Source: CAXBPY01 sp003455275 (lineage in GTDB: Bacteria; Bacteroidota; Bacteroidia; Chitinophagales; UBA10324). Taken from it: a DNA stretch of 35,522 nt. Position numbers and translations under genes: made by a program. Within the stretch, counting starts at the first letter, position 1; the number at the start of each line of letters is the position of its first letter. The DNA lies in assembly GCA_963977675.1 (NCBI GenBank), contig CAXBPY010000029.1:1-35522 (forward strand), given 5' to 3'. The notes beneath the pieces are model-generated. The model was given only the letters and a program-made list of their open reading frames with translations. It was not told the origin of the DNA and made no database searches. Of the stretch, positions 1 to 9,782 are shown piece after piece.

Positions 1-525
1 AACGCCATTCAGATTACAAAACTAGCGACACCTACTGCGACCATTTCCGCAAACGGACCTCTTTCATTTTGTCAGGGGCAGAGTGTAACACTTAATGTAA
101 ATGTGCAAGTTGGAGTGACATACCAATGGAGAAAAAACGGAGTGAACATTGCAGGAGCGACCAACTCTTCTTACACAGCGACCATTGCCGGAAACTATAG
201 AGTGCTGGTTACAAAAATTTCAACCGGATGCACCAAGCTTTCAGGACAGGCAACAGTTAGTATTGTATGCCGCGATGAGCAATTGGCTTCGGACAATTCG
301 CGAGTAACAGTTTATCCGAATCCGTTTAGTGAAAAATTTTCAATCCAACTGAACACGGTTTCTGATTTAAAAGCGTTTAACCTGGTGGGTCAGCAGGTTT
401 TTGAAATGAAAAATGTTTCTGGAACCGTGACAGCTGGGGAAACTTTGCTTCCCGGGATTTACATTTTATGTATCACGGAAAACGGTATCAGAAAATCAGT
501 TGTTAGAATTGTTAAGACTGAATGA
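1..525 (+). CDS. C-terminal part of a secreted protein with type A T9SS sorting domain (5' end outside window)
   Basis: The frame is open from base 1 to the TGA at 523-525, so this is the last 174 codons of a larger gene; the GTG at 103 is only an internal valine. The visible part holds one Ig-like module (about residues 10-90; cysteines in SFCQGQ and TGCTK, and a YQWRKNG core typical of surface Ig-like repeats). The last ~75 residues follow the Por-secretion-system type A pattern: VYPNPF, a central LVGQQVFE strand, then LLPGIYIL and a closing KSVVRIVK strand. From family knowledge this end directs export by the type IX system, after which it is removed. The function of the missing N-terminal part cannot be told. 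It ends 50 bases before the convergent hbd gene. Confidence 0.85.
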   Translation, partial: NAIQITKLATPTATISANGPLSFCQGQSVTLNVNVQVGVTYQWRKNGVNIAGATNSSYTATIAGNYRVLVTKISTGCTKLSGQATVSIVCRDEQLASDNSRVTVYPNPFSEKFSIQLNTVSDLKAFNLVGQQVFEMKNVSGTVTAGETLLPGIYILCITENGIRKSVVRIVKTE

Positions 526-575
526 TTTAGTTTTTGTTTTAACAAATTCTTTGTACCGTTATTAAGAATCAAATA

Positions 576-1466
576 CTATTTCCTAAATTCCGGTGCAACC
601 AGCAACTCTTTGGATCCTGATGTATATTCATAAAAACCTTTTCCGCTCTTCACTCCCAGGAAGCCGGCTGTAACCATATTTACTAACAACGGGCAAGGGG
701 CATACTTTGAATTCCCAAAACCATCATAAAGTACTCGAAGAATACTGAGGCAAACATCGAGACCAATAAAATCGGCGAGTTGAAGCGGGCCCATCGGATG
801 AGCCATTCCAAGTTTCATCACTGTATCAATTTCACTGACTCCGGCAACACCTTCGTGCAGCGTCTGTACGGCTTCATTAATCATTGGCATCAATATTCTG
901 TTTGCAACAAAGCCCGGATAGTCATTCACTTCAACTGGAATTTTTCCAAGCGTCGCACTCATATCCATCACCTGCTTAGTTACAGCGTCAGATGTTGCAT
1001 ATCCGCGAATGACTTCAACCAGTTTCATCACCGGAACAGGATTCATAAAGTGCATTCCAATCACCTTGTCTGCGCGTTTGGTGACAGACGCTATTTTGGT
1101 TATAGAAATAGAAGAAGTGTTGGTAGCCAAAATGGTTTCCGGAGCACAAACAGAATCTAGTTCCCGAAAAATTTTTAACTTTAGTTCTGTGTTTTCAGTA
1201 GCCGCTTCTACTACAAGTTCAGCACCCTTTATTCCGGATTCCATTGAGTTTGAAGTAGCGATATTTGAAAGTGTAGATGCCTTCTCACTTTCGTTTATGA
1301 TTGCCTTTGAAATTTGGCGATCCAGATTTTTTGTAATTGTCGCTACAGCCTTGTCTAATGCCGGTTGCGAAACATCAATAAGTGTGACTTTAAATCCTTT
1401 TGATGCAAATACATGTGCTATGCCGTTTCCCATTGTGCCTGCACCGATAACTGAAATATTTTTCAT
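576..1466 (-). CDS. hbd: 3-hydroxybutyryl-CoA / 3-hydroxyacyl-CoA dehydrogenase
   Basis: NAD-dependent oxidation of 3-hydroxyacyl-CoA to 3-ketoacyl-CoA (or the reverse) in fatty-acid or butyrate-type metabolism; cytosolic. At 296 residues it is of usual length for a stand-alone enzyme. The N-terminus has the Rossmann motif GAGTMGNGIA (residues 8-17). The middle has ATNTSSISIT and the active-site segment GMHFMNPVPVMKLVEVI with the catalytic His. The C-terminal helical domain starts at NDYPGFVANRIL and includes GPLQLADFIGLD. The start ATG is the only one that gives the full Rossmann strand. It stands alone, 87 bases downstream of the receptor gene's stop on the same strand and convergent with the partial gene before it. 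Acyl-chain preference cannot be judged from sequence. Confidence 0.93.
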   Translation of the reverse strand: MKNISVIGAGTMGNGIAHVFASKGFKVTLIDVSQPALDKAVATITKNLDRQISKAIINESEKASTLSNIATSNSMESGIKGAELVVEAATENTELKLKIFRELDSVCAPETILATNTSSISITKIASVTKRADKVIGMHFMNPVPVMKLVEVIRGYATSDAVTKQVMDMSATLGKIPVEVNDYPGFVANRILMPMINEAVQTLHEGVAGVSEIDTVMKLGMAHPMGPLQLADFIGLDVCLSILRVLYDGFGNSKYAPCPLLVNMVTAGFLGVKSGKGFYEYTSGSKELLVAPEFRK

Positions 1467-1553
1467 TTGAAATTTTTTTATTGTATCCCGAAATTTTTTC
1501 GGAGCCGGCGAAATTAACAGCAGGTTTTTCTAAGTGAAATTTTCGATAACTGC

Positions 1554-3986
1554 TTAGTATCCCATGTCATAATTCTGTTGATCCTGCATAGGATTTTGTT
1601 TCCGCGCCTCCTTTGATTGCTGCCCCATTTTTACAGTGAAGGAAAGATTCACATATGTCCAGTCGCGTTTGCGATAAGTGTCCGCATTGAAAGTAGAAGT
1701 ATAAGCGTAAAAATGAAATGCGCGCGAATTGAAAACATCTGACCAGTTGAGAACGAGCATACCTTTTCCTTCCCAAAAATCCTTTCTAAGAGAGGCATCT
1801 ACTGAATACATTGGAGAAGAAATTCCCTGAAGCAATATCATTTTGGGTTGATAGTTCCCGTTTGCCTGGAATTCAAGAGATTTTAGAAACTTGATATTCG
1901 TACCGATTTTTAAGTTCAGGTTAATGCCTGAATTAGAATAGGCATCAACAAGGTTATTCCCATTCAGATAAGTTCGGTAAGCATTGATGTTAGTATTGAG
2001 AGAAATTTTCTTTGTGAAAGAATGCCTAGTGAAAATTTCAATTCCGGCGTTTTGAGAGTAACTAAGATTTTGAAAAGAAACAATAGAAATTCCTGAGGGC
2101 TCAATGTTACGAACCCGCTGAATCTGATTGTTTACTTGCCGGAAAAAAACGGTTGTTGAAATAGTGTGGGAAGGAAAATATTTCTGATAGTTCAATTCAT
2201 AAGCATCGATCAATTCGGGTTTAAGATTTGGATTTCCAATCCGGATATTGAGCGGATCACTGTAATCAGGAAATGGATTTAATTGCATAGACTGCGGACG
2301 ATTAATTCTTCTTGAATAGGAGAGTTGTATTTCCTGATCGCCGGTAAATTTTCGGTTAACGAAAATGGAAGGAAATAAATTAACATAGCTGTCACTTACT
2401 TCGTTGTTGTTTACCAATTGCTGAACAAGCAACATTGTTTGTTCTGCACGAACACCACCCTTAATTCCTATCTTACCAAATTGTTTTGATGAGGTGATAT
2501 AAGCTGCCACAACACTTTGGTTATAATCTAAAGAATTGATTCTGGAACTGTCAGGCGCTGCTGTTCCCGTTTGCTGGTTGAGTGAATCTGCATACAAACT
2601 TCCAATTGCGATTGTGTAATTTCCCTTAAGCCCGCTTTCGAACGAAAACTTTTTAATCTTAAAATCGAAATCAGTTTGCGCAGTGTTTGAAAAAATTTCA
2701 GCATGTGTAATCGCCTTGCTCAATTGTGGAGAGGTAGTGTCTTCATTTCCTGAAAGTGTTAAACCCTGCTGAGTGTAAATAGAAGTATTATCAACCTGAA
2801 CAAGCGAACTGTTTGCTGAAATACTGAGCGAAGTTTTTTCGGTGAACTTGTTTTGATAAGTGAGTGAAATATTCCCGTTCTTCATTTCATTTTCTGAAAA
2901 TGAATTTCGGTAATATCGAAGGTAGGATTCATCTGTTGAATCAAGAAAATTGTAATTGTTATATTCAACCTGATCAGAATTTCCGATTGATCCGGTGTAA
3001 CTGGCCGTTAGTGTTTGTTTTTTAGAAATTGTAAACTCAGTATTTCCGGTCAGGTTATAAGAAATATTTTTATTACTGCCATTGCTAAATTGCTGTATAG
3101 AATATTTTGGAAATCCGGGAAGAAAATTTTCTCTGAAACTTGTTCCCCTTGCTGGTGATGTAGTATATTTTATACCGGCATTATTACTTAAAGACCATTT
3201 TCCTTTTCTGTAATTCAAAACGCCGGAAACATTTCCTCTTTTCAAATATCCGGCTCCCAGAGTTATGCTGCCATTAGTTCCACTTGTGGTATTTTGTTTT
3301 GTCACTATGTTGATGATGCCGTTCATTCCTTCCGCATCATATTTTGCTGAAGGATTTGTTATCAGCTCAATACTCTTGATTGTATTGGCAGGAATTTGTT
3401 CCAGTATCTGTGATCGGTTATCAGGATTAAGCCCGCTCGGTTTTCCGTTGATGAATATTTGAACATCTTCTCCTCCTCGAACTGAAATTTTTCCGTCTGC
3501 ATCAATATTGATCGCCGGAATTTGTTTCATGATGTCGAGCGTGCTGCCGCTAATTGAAAAATTATTTCTGTCTACATTAAAAATTTTCTTTTCAAAGTTT
3601 TGTTGAAAAGCATCTCGTTGAGTTTCAACTGTAACATCATTCAAAGTAGTTACATCTTTTTGAAGAAAAATATCTGATAATATTAAATTACTATTTCCGG
3701 CAAAAACAATTGTATCAATTTTTGTTTTGAAGCCAATAAACGAAACCCTCATCTGGTAATTTCCGGGTTTAATTTTTTCTATTCTGAAGATTCCTGAAGA
3801 ATCTGCCATAGTACCAAATACAACAGTGGAATCACCCGTGCTTCTTAGAATTACTGAAGCATAACCGACAGGTTGTTTTGAAACCTCATCTGTCACTTTT
3901 CCATTTAATTCATTTTGCAGCGACTGCGAGTTTGTATAAAATGAATTAAATAAAATTAAGAATGAGGCAAGGAAGAAATGGCGCAT
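1554..3986 (-). CDS. Outer-membrane beta-barrel protein, TonB-dependent-receptor-like (CarboxypepD_reg + plug + barrel)
   Basis: 810 residues from the ATG at 3986, preferred over the upstream start at 4037 because it begins directly with a signal peptide (MRHFFLASFLILF..., cut near SQS). Domains in order: carboxypeptidase-regulatory-like fold (~27-110, with GKVTDEVSKQPVGYASV and KPGNYQMRVSFIGF), plug (~125-230, with DADGKISVRGG, VQIFINGKPSG and SAKYDAEGMNGIINIVTK), then a long barrel of alternating strands. This is the layout of the Bacteroidota outer-membrane beta-barrel family related to TonB receptors, which take up or bind large ligands. No SusD-like partner or regulator lies next to it, so the ligand is unknown. 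I saw no clear TonB box. It is transcribed divergently from the PKD adhesin across about 120 bases. Confidence 0.85.
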   Translation of the reverse strand: MRHFFLASFLILFNSFYTNSQSLQNELNGKVTDEVSKQPVGYASVILRSTGDSTVVFGTMADSSGIFRIEKIKPGNYQMRVSFIGFKTKIDTIVFAGNSNLILSDIFLQKDVTTLNDVTVETQRDAFQQNFEKKIFNVDRNNFSISGSTLDIMKQIPAINIDADGKISVRGGEDVQIFINGKPSGLNPDNRSQILEQIPANTIKSIELITNPSAKYDAEGMNGIINIVTKQNTTSGTNGSITLGAGYLKRGNVSGVLNYRKGKWSLSNNAGIKYTTSPARGTSFRENFLPGFPKYSIQQFSNGSNKNISYNLTGNTEFTISKKQTLTASYTGSIGNSDQVEYNNYNFLDSTDESYLRYYRNSFSENEMKNGNISLTYQNKFTEKTSLSISANSSLVQVDNTSIYTQQGLTLSGNEDTTSPQLSKAITHAEIFSNTAQTDFDFKIKKFSFESGLKGNYTIAIGSLYADSLNQQTGTAAPDSSRINSLDYNQSVVAAYITSSKQFGKIGIKGGVRAEQTMLLVQQLVNNNEVSDSYVNLFPSIFVNRKFTGDQEIQLSYSRRINRPQSMQLNPFPDYSDPLNIRIGNPNLKPELIDAYELNYQKYFPSHTISTTVFFRQVNNQIQRVRNIEPSGISIVSFQNLSYSQNAGIEIFTRHSFTKKISLNTNINAYRTYLNGNNLVDAYSNSGINLNLKIGTNIKFLKSLEFQANGNYQPKMILLQGISSPMYSVDASLRKDFWEGKGMLVLNWSDVFNSRAFHFYAYTSTFNADTYRKRDWTYVNLSFTVKMGQQSKEARKQNPMQDQQNYDMGY

Positions 3987-4109
3987 TCGATATTTTTTCA
4001 AACGGGCGCAAATGTCGTGGGTTGAAACGGAAAACAATTTTTGAAAAACAAACAGTAAAACCTTTTAAAAATGGTGGCGTAACGGTGCGGCGAATTGTCA
4101 ACCACCACA
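3987..4109. promoter_or_regulatory. Divergent intergenic region between receptor and adhesin
   Basis: These 123 bases separate two divergent start codons, so they must hold promoters for both genes unless the adhesin's messenger begins inside the receptor gene. I looked for the Bacteroidota consensus (TTTG about 20 bases before TAnnTTTG) and found no convincing match on either strand. The call rests on gene orientation only. Confidence 0.3.
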
Positions 4110-7100
4110 ATGCCACACAATACCAAGAGCATACTTCTTAGTCTATTTACACTTTTTACGGCTTTCAATGTGTTAGCCCAGCCAGTTGCAGATTTTTCTG
4201 TCAGCCTTCCGAGTCCGGCTTGTAATCCTGCAGTCGCCAGTTTTACAAACCTGAGTACAGGAACACCACCGCTTTCTTATCAATGGAATTTTGGTGTCAA
4301 CGCTGGTGTAAATTCCATTTTTACAAATCCTTCAACTACATACCTCAATTGCGGAACATATGTTGTCACACTAACTGTAACTGATGGAAACGGACAAACC
4401 GACATCAAGACGCAATCGATTACAATTCACTGCATGCCCACTGCGAGTTTTATTACAACAGGTGCATCAGGATGCGCTCCACTCGTCTCAACATTATCAA
4501 GCACAAGCACTGCAGGCAGCGGAGTAATATCTTCTTATCAATGGGATTTTGGAGATGGAAGCCCTACCGGAAGCGGTTCTTCTGTTACGCACACATACAC
4601 AACTCAAGGATGCAAAACTGTTACACTTATTGTAACCAATTCTTTTGGATGTTCTGATGATACCACGCTTGCAGCTGCGGTTTGTGTTACCACAAAACCA
4701 AATATTACTTACAATGCTACTCCGCTAAATGCTTGCTCGGCACCACTCACCACCACTTATAATTCGAATGTGAGTGGCGGCACCGCACCCTTTAGTTATC
4801 AATGGAGTTTCCCGGGGGGTAGTCCTTCCTCTTCAACGAATACAAACCCGTCAGTAACTTATAATAGTGCTGGTACTTATTCTTCAAAATGCATAGTAAC
4901 AGATGCTAATGGTTGCAGTGATACACTTATAAAAAATAATTATGTTACAGTTGGAAACCTAGCAGCTCAATTTTCAATAACCGGAACTCAAGGTTGTATT
5001 CCATATACTGTCAGTGTTTCTGGAATGAACAATGTGCAAAGCTGGAATTGGACTACCACACCAGCAGCTTCACCTGCAACTGCAAGCGGACAAAACGCAT
5101 CATTCACATTTAATTCTCCGGGCAGTTATCAATTGTGTTTATCAGTTGTTTTTAACAACGGTTGCATAGCACAGAAATGCACAACGGTAGTTGTTGCAAA
5201 TACACCGACTGCAAACTTCTCTGCCAGCGGAAATGTGCCGACATGTAATCCTCCGCTCAACATCACCTACACTAATACTTCCATAGGAAATAACCTGACT
5301 TACAGTTGGAGTTTTCCGGGAGGAACACCTGCATCTAGTACCGCTCAAAACCCTCCTGTAATCCATTACAACTCTTGTGGAAATTATTCTGTCTCTTTAA
5401 CTGTAACGAATGCTGCAGGATGCAGCAACACAAAGACGATTTCGAACTTTGTAAATATTGATTGCCCGGTTGCAGCATTTGTGGCAACTCCTACATCAGG
5501 TTGTGCGCCGCTCACGGTTGTATTTAACAGCACAGCATCTACAGGAACTCCTACACAATGGAAATGGAACTTCGGTGACACCGGAAATCCAAATGCAGTT
5601 CAAAGCACTCAACAGAATCCAACTCATGTATTCAACAATCAGGGTTGTTATGATGTGCGGCTTATTATAACTAACGCACAAGGTTGCACTGATACGGTTC
5701 TTATTACACAGGCTGTATGTGTTGGTCAGGTTCCGGTTGCAAATTTTTCTGTTGGAACTGATACTGCTTGTGCAGGAATGAATGTGGCATTCACCAATCT
5801 AAGCACGGGAACAAATGGTGGAACAAGTTATCAGTGGGATTTTCAGAATCTTCCATTCAATACGCAATCAACCCAGCAAAATCCAAATTTTAATTACAGT
5901 GACACCGGTTGGATGAATGTGACTCTTATCGTTTGCAATTTTGGTTGTTGTGATACACTCAAAATCGACAGTGCGGTTCTTATCATTCCACCGATAGCGA
6001 AGTTTACTATAGAAAAAAATTGTTCAACACCTCACACTGTAATTCTTCACGGCGGATCATCAATCGACGCCGATTTATATAGCTGGCAGGTAAACGGAGG
6101 CAGTGCGTCTTCACTTACTGACTCCACCATCACGGTAACCTATCCTTCCAGCGGCAGCTACACAATAAAACTTACAGTAACCAATCTCGCAACAGGTTGC
6201 ACCGATTTAAAAACTTTAACCATTCAAATACGAGATGTTCATGCAAACTTTTCTGCGCCTTCCGGTTGTCATCCGCTATCTTTCTGTTTTACTAATTCTT
6301 CTGTTGATGCTTCATCGTATCAATGGAAAATCTTTGATTCAACTGGAGCGGTAATTTTTACTTCTACTGCTGCAGCCCCATGCACCACGCTAAGCAACAT
6401 GGGAAAATATTCTGTTCAATTGATAGCCACTGATGTGAACGGCTGCGTTGATACAATGTATAAGCCTGATTATATAAAAGTATGGGGAAGTATTCCGGAT
6501 TTCATAGCCACACCGCTTAGTGGATGCACGCCATTGAATGTGGCATTTACCGGAACTTATATAGCTCCTTATTCGACTTCATTTAATTTCAAATATGTTT
6601 TTGGCGATCCGCTTTCAGGAAATGCAAATACGGCAAACACACAAAATGCCAACCATACTTATAATCAAAGCGGAAGCTATTCAGTTACATTTTATGTAAT
6701 GGATAATCATGGTTGCCAGGATTCAATTACTAAATTGAATTACATCAATGCGTTTTCTCCGGCAATTGATTTTGGTGCCATAGCACCAAATGTTTGTCTC
6801 GGTTCTCCGGCTTGCTTCTTTAATAACACAACAGGAAATGGAAATATTACTTATCAATGGGATTTTGGTGATGGAAATACTTCAACAGCAATAAGCCCTT
6901 GTCATAATTATTCAGCAAATGGAGTTTATCCTGTTACACTAACTGCAACAGATAATGGCGGTTGTGTATCTACAATGACTGATTCTTCTTCGATATCGGT
7001 TAGTATGCCTACTGCAAACTTTATTGCAGATACAACAAACTCAACTTGTCCTCCGCTTGCAGTCAACTTCAATAATCTTTCAACAGATACTGATAGCTTA

Positions 7101-9689
7101 ACTACATATCTCTGGGATTTTGGAGACGGAAATACCTCTTCGATTCAAAATCCATTTCATATTTACAATGTTGCCGGTAGTTATGATGTTATGCTGATTG
7201 CGACTGATGCAAACGGTTGCAGCGACACAATTATATTTCTAAACTACATCATCATAGGCGGACCTAGCGCGAGTACAGCATCGATTATGGGAAGCGGATG
7301 TATTCCATTAAATGCATGTTTTTCTGCTAACGCGAATAATGCAGTTACAATCGATTGGAATATGGGAGATGGAAATGTTTTCTCAAACAACCTTGATTCC
7401 ATTTGTTATACCTACAACACACCCGGAATATTTTATCCTCAAGTTATCTTAAGTGATGGAAATGGTTGTAATGTGTCAATAGCACTCGATACTGTTGTGG
7501 TTGGAACCCCCGCAGTGAATTTCGGATCAACGCCAAACCCTCTTTGTGATGCAGGGACAGTTTCATTTACTGATTCAACTTATGCTACAGGGCCAATTGC
7601 CTCGTGGAGCTGGAATTTTGGTGATCCATTAAGTGGGGCTGCAAATATTTCTTCCATACAAAATCCAACGCATTTCTATTCTGCTCCCGGACTATATCCC
7701 GTTTCACTTTCAGTTATTACAGCATCAGGTTGCTCAGGAATTTTAGTTGATACAATTTTTATTTATTCTTCTTCCAATGCATCGCTTGGAGCAGACGATT
7801 CAGTAATCTGCCCGAATCAGTTTGTTGCTTTTAAAGACCTTTCGACTCCACTAGGTTCAATTATAAACTGGAGCTGGAATTTCGGAGATCCCCTCAGTGG
7901 TGCAGCTAATAATTCATCACAGCAAAACCCTGTTCACCAGTTTTTAATTCCGGGTTCGTATACAGTTACTCTTACCATAACTAATAGCAATGGATGTGTT
8001 ACTTCCGCCTCAATGCCCGTCACTGTAGTTGGAAACCCAACCGCAGCTGCCGGACCAGATGCAAGTATTTGTTTAAATACAAACACGACTCTTAATGCCA
8101 CTGGTGGAATTCTTTTCAACTGGTCTCCGTCTCTAGGATTGAATGATTCAACTATTGCCTCACCCATAGCGGCTCCATTATCAACAACAACTTACGATTT
8201 GGTAGTGACTGATTTGAATGGATGCACGGCCACTGACCAGGTTATAGTCACTGTTCTTCCTCTTCCTTCAGTTTCAGCAAAGCAAGACACTACGATTTGC
8301 CCCGGGCAGAATGTGCAGCTTCAAGCTGCCGGTGCAACAACATATTCATGGAGTCCATTAACTGGATTAAACAACGGAGGAATTGCTAATCCAACTTCAT
8401 CAACAAATGTTTCTACAACCTATACTGTTACCGGGACAGATGGAAATGGATGCACGAATTCAGCAAGCGTATTTGTCAATTTGTTTCCACAACCAGTTGC
8501 AGATGCCGGTCCTGATGTTGCAATTTGTTATGGTAGCACCACGCAGCTAAATGGCAACGGTGGTATAAACTTTTCGTGGTCACCTGCTGCCATCGTGGAT
8601 TCAGCAAACAGTTCTACAACCACAACAACTCCCGTAATAACTACGACCTACACACTCACTATTGTTGATGTCAATGGATGTTCAGCAAGTGATAATGTTA
8701 CAGTGAATGTAAATGCGCTTCCGGTCATGAATGCAGGAGCTGATGTGCAAATCTGTTTTCAAACTTCTACTCAGCTCAATGCTACAGGTGCGTCATCGTA
8801 TTTATGGTCGCCTGATTCGTTGCTTAGTTCATCAACTGGATCATTAACTAATTCTTTCAACGATACAACAACAACATTTTATGTTGTAGGAACAGATGTT
8901 AATGGATGTTCGGCAATGGACTCTGTGACAGTATTTGTGATTCCTCAAATGATTGCAGCCGTAGGTCAGGGCGCGACAATTTGCCCGGGGGGAGTGGTGC
9001 AGTTGTTTGCTTCCGGTGGTACTCAATACACATGGTCACCTTCGGAAAGTTTGGATAATGCCTTTCTTCCAAACCCTACTTCTGCTCCTTTATTATCTAC
9101 GACTTATACAGTGATTGTTTCAGATGGGGTATGCGATTCGGATACTTTAAATGTCACTATAAATGTTAATCAATCACCATACTGCAATGCAGGTCAGGAT
9201 TACAATGTTCCTGTTGGAACGCAAGTAATATTAAATGGCCAATCAACTCAAGGTTCAACCTACAGCTGGAGCCCATCATCCGGCCTTAGTTGTACAGATT
9301 GTTTAAACCCTGAAGTTACAGCCACCGAAAACACAACTTATACACTCACCACTACTTCATCAGATGGATGCAAGTCGGAGGATGAGATGGTCATAATTGT
9401 CTCATGCGAAGGAGATCTGGTGTTCGTTCCAGATGCATTTACTCCAAACGGAGATAACAGAAATGACAAGTTCCGTGTTCGTTCACTGGGTATTAAAGAG
9501 TTAAACTTTTTCAGGGTGTATAACAGATGGGGGCAAATAGTTTGGGAAACAACAGACTTTAGTTCATCATGGGATGGAACATTTAAGGGATACAAACTTC
9601 CTCCGGGAGTGTATGTTTACGATCTGGATGCAGTCTGCTCAGGTGGTGAAAACATCCATAAAACCGGAAATGTCACATTAATACGCTGA
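4110..9689 (+). CDS. Giant PKD-repeat surface adhesin with gliding-motility type B C-terminal domain
   Basis: 1859 residues from the ATG at 4110; the TTG at 4095 would only add five residues before a good signal peptide ending LAQ. I count about 15 PKD-type repeats of ~85 residues (to ~residue 1312; cores such as YQWDFGDG and WSWNFGDP), then six Ig-like repeats (~1313-1768; core WSP, TTTYTV, DxNGC), then a CHU_C / gliding-motility C-terminal domain (~1768-1859; FTPNGDNRNDKF, VYNRWGQIVWE, LPPGVYVYDL). The last is a type B signal for type IX secretion. Almost every repeat has one Cys near its start and one in a GC motif near its end, suggesting a disulfide per domain. PorP/SprF follows 93 bases later, matching the known pairing of type B substrates with such barrels. 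Adhesin is inferred; the binding target is unknown. Confidence 0.92.
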   Translation: MPHNTKSILLSLFTLFTAFNVLAQPVADFSVSLPSPACNPAVASFTNLSTGTPPLSYQWNFGVNAGVNSIFTNPSTTYLNCGTYVVTLTVTDGNGQTDIKTQSITIHCMPTASFITTGASGCAPLVSTLSSTSTAGSGVISSYQWDFGDGSPTGSGSSVTHTYTTQGCKTVTLIVTNSFGCSDDTTLAAAVCVTTKPNITYNATPLNACSAPLTTTYNSNVSGGTAPFSYQWSFPGGSPSSSTNTNPSVTYNSAGTYSSKCIVTDANGCSDTLIKNNYVTVGNLAAQFSITGTQGCIPYTVSVSGMNNVQSWNWTTTPAASPATASGQNASFTFNSPGSYQLCLSVVFNNGCIAQKCTTVVVANTPTANFSASGNVPTCNPPLNITYTNTSIGNNLTYSWSFPGGTPASSTAQNPPVIHYNSCGNYSVSLTVTNAAGCSNTKTISNFVNIDCPVAAFVATPTSGCAPLTVVFNSTASTGTPTQWKWNFGDTGNPNAVQSTQQNPTHVFNNQGCYDVRLIITNAQGCTDTVLITQAVCVGQVPVANFSVGTDTACAGMNVAFTNLSTGTNGGTSYQWDFQNLPFNTQSTQQNPNFNYSDTGWMNVTLIVCNFGCCDTLKIDSAVLIIPPIAKFTIEKNCSTPHTVILHGGSSIDADLYSWQVNGGSASSLTDSTITVTYPSSGSYTIKLTVTNLATGCTDLKTLTIQIRDVHANFSAPSGCHPLSFCFTNSSVDASSYQWKIFDSTGAVIFTSTAAAPCTTLSNMGKYSVQLIATDVNGCVDTMYKPDYIKVWGSIPDFIATPLSGCTPLNVAFTGTYIAPYSTSFNFKYVFGDPLSGNANTANTQNANHTYNQSGSYSVTFYVMDNHGCQDSITKLNYINAFSPAIDFGAIAPNVCLGSPACFFNNTTGNGNITYQWDFGDGNTSTAISPCHNYSANGVYPVTLTATDNGGCVSTMTDSSSISVSMPTANFIADTTNSTCPPLAVNFNNLSTDTDSLTTYLWDFGDGNTSSIQNPFHIYNVAGSYDVMLIATDANGCSDTIIFLNYIIIGGPSASTASIMGSGCIPLNACFSANANNAVTIDWNMGDGNVFSNNLDSICYTYNTPGIFYPQVILSDGNGCNVSIALDTVVVGTPAVNFGSTPNPLCDAGTVSFTDSTYATGPIASWSWNFGDPLSGAANISSIQNPTHFYSAPGLYPVSLSVITASGCSGILVDTIFIYSSSNASLGADDSVICPNQFVAFKDLSTPLGSIINWSWNFGDPLSGAANNSSQQNPVHQFLIPGSYTVTLTITNSNGCVTSASMPVTVVGNPTAAAGPDASICLNTNTTLNATGGILFNWSPSLGLNDSTIASPIAAPLSTTTYDLVVTDLNGCTATDQVIVTVLPLPSVSAKQDTTICPGQNVQLQAAGATTYSWSPLTGLNNGGIANPTSSTNVSTTYTVTGTDGNGCTNSASVFVNLFPQPVADAGPDVAICYGSTTQLNGNGGINFSWSPAAIVDSANSSTTTTTPVITTTYTLTIVDVNGCSASDNVTVNVNALPVMNAGADVQICFQTSTQLNATGASSYLWSPDSLLSSSTGSLTNSFNDTTTTFYVVGTDVNGCSAMDSVTVFVIPQMIAAVGQGATICPGGVVQLFASGGTQYTWSPSESLDNAFLPNPTSAPLLSTTYTVIVSDGVCDSDTLNVTINVNQSPYCNAGQDYNVPVGTQVILNGQSTQGSTYSWSPSSGLSCTDCLNPEVTATENTTYTLTTTSSDGCKSEDEMVIIVSCEGDLVFVPDAFTPNGDNRNDKFRVRSLGIKELNFFRVYNRWGQIVWETTDFSSSWDGTFKGYKLPPGVYVYDLDAVCSGGENIHKTGNVTLIR

Positions 9690-9782
9690 ACGGGGAAACA
9701 AAAGCCATTTCAAAACATAAAAGCGCAATTGAGAAATAAAAACCTTTTAGAAAAATTAAAGAACTCTTCGCTAAATAAATAA

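Noticed and set aside
780..1470. Plus-strand ORFs opposite hbd
   Set aside because: They lie wholly antisense to a gene with all family motifs and show no domain pattern of their own.
1488..1502. CCGAA/TTCGG hairpin after the receptor gene's region
   Set aside because: Only five base pairs with an AT loop; too weak to call a terminator.
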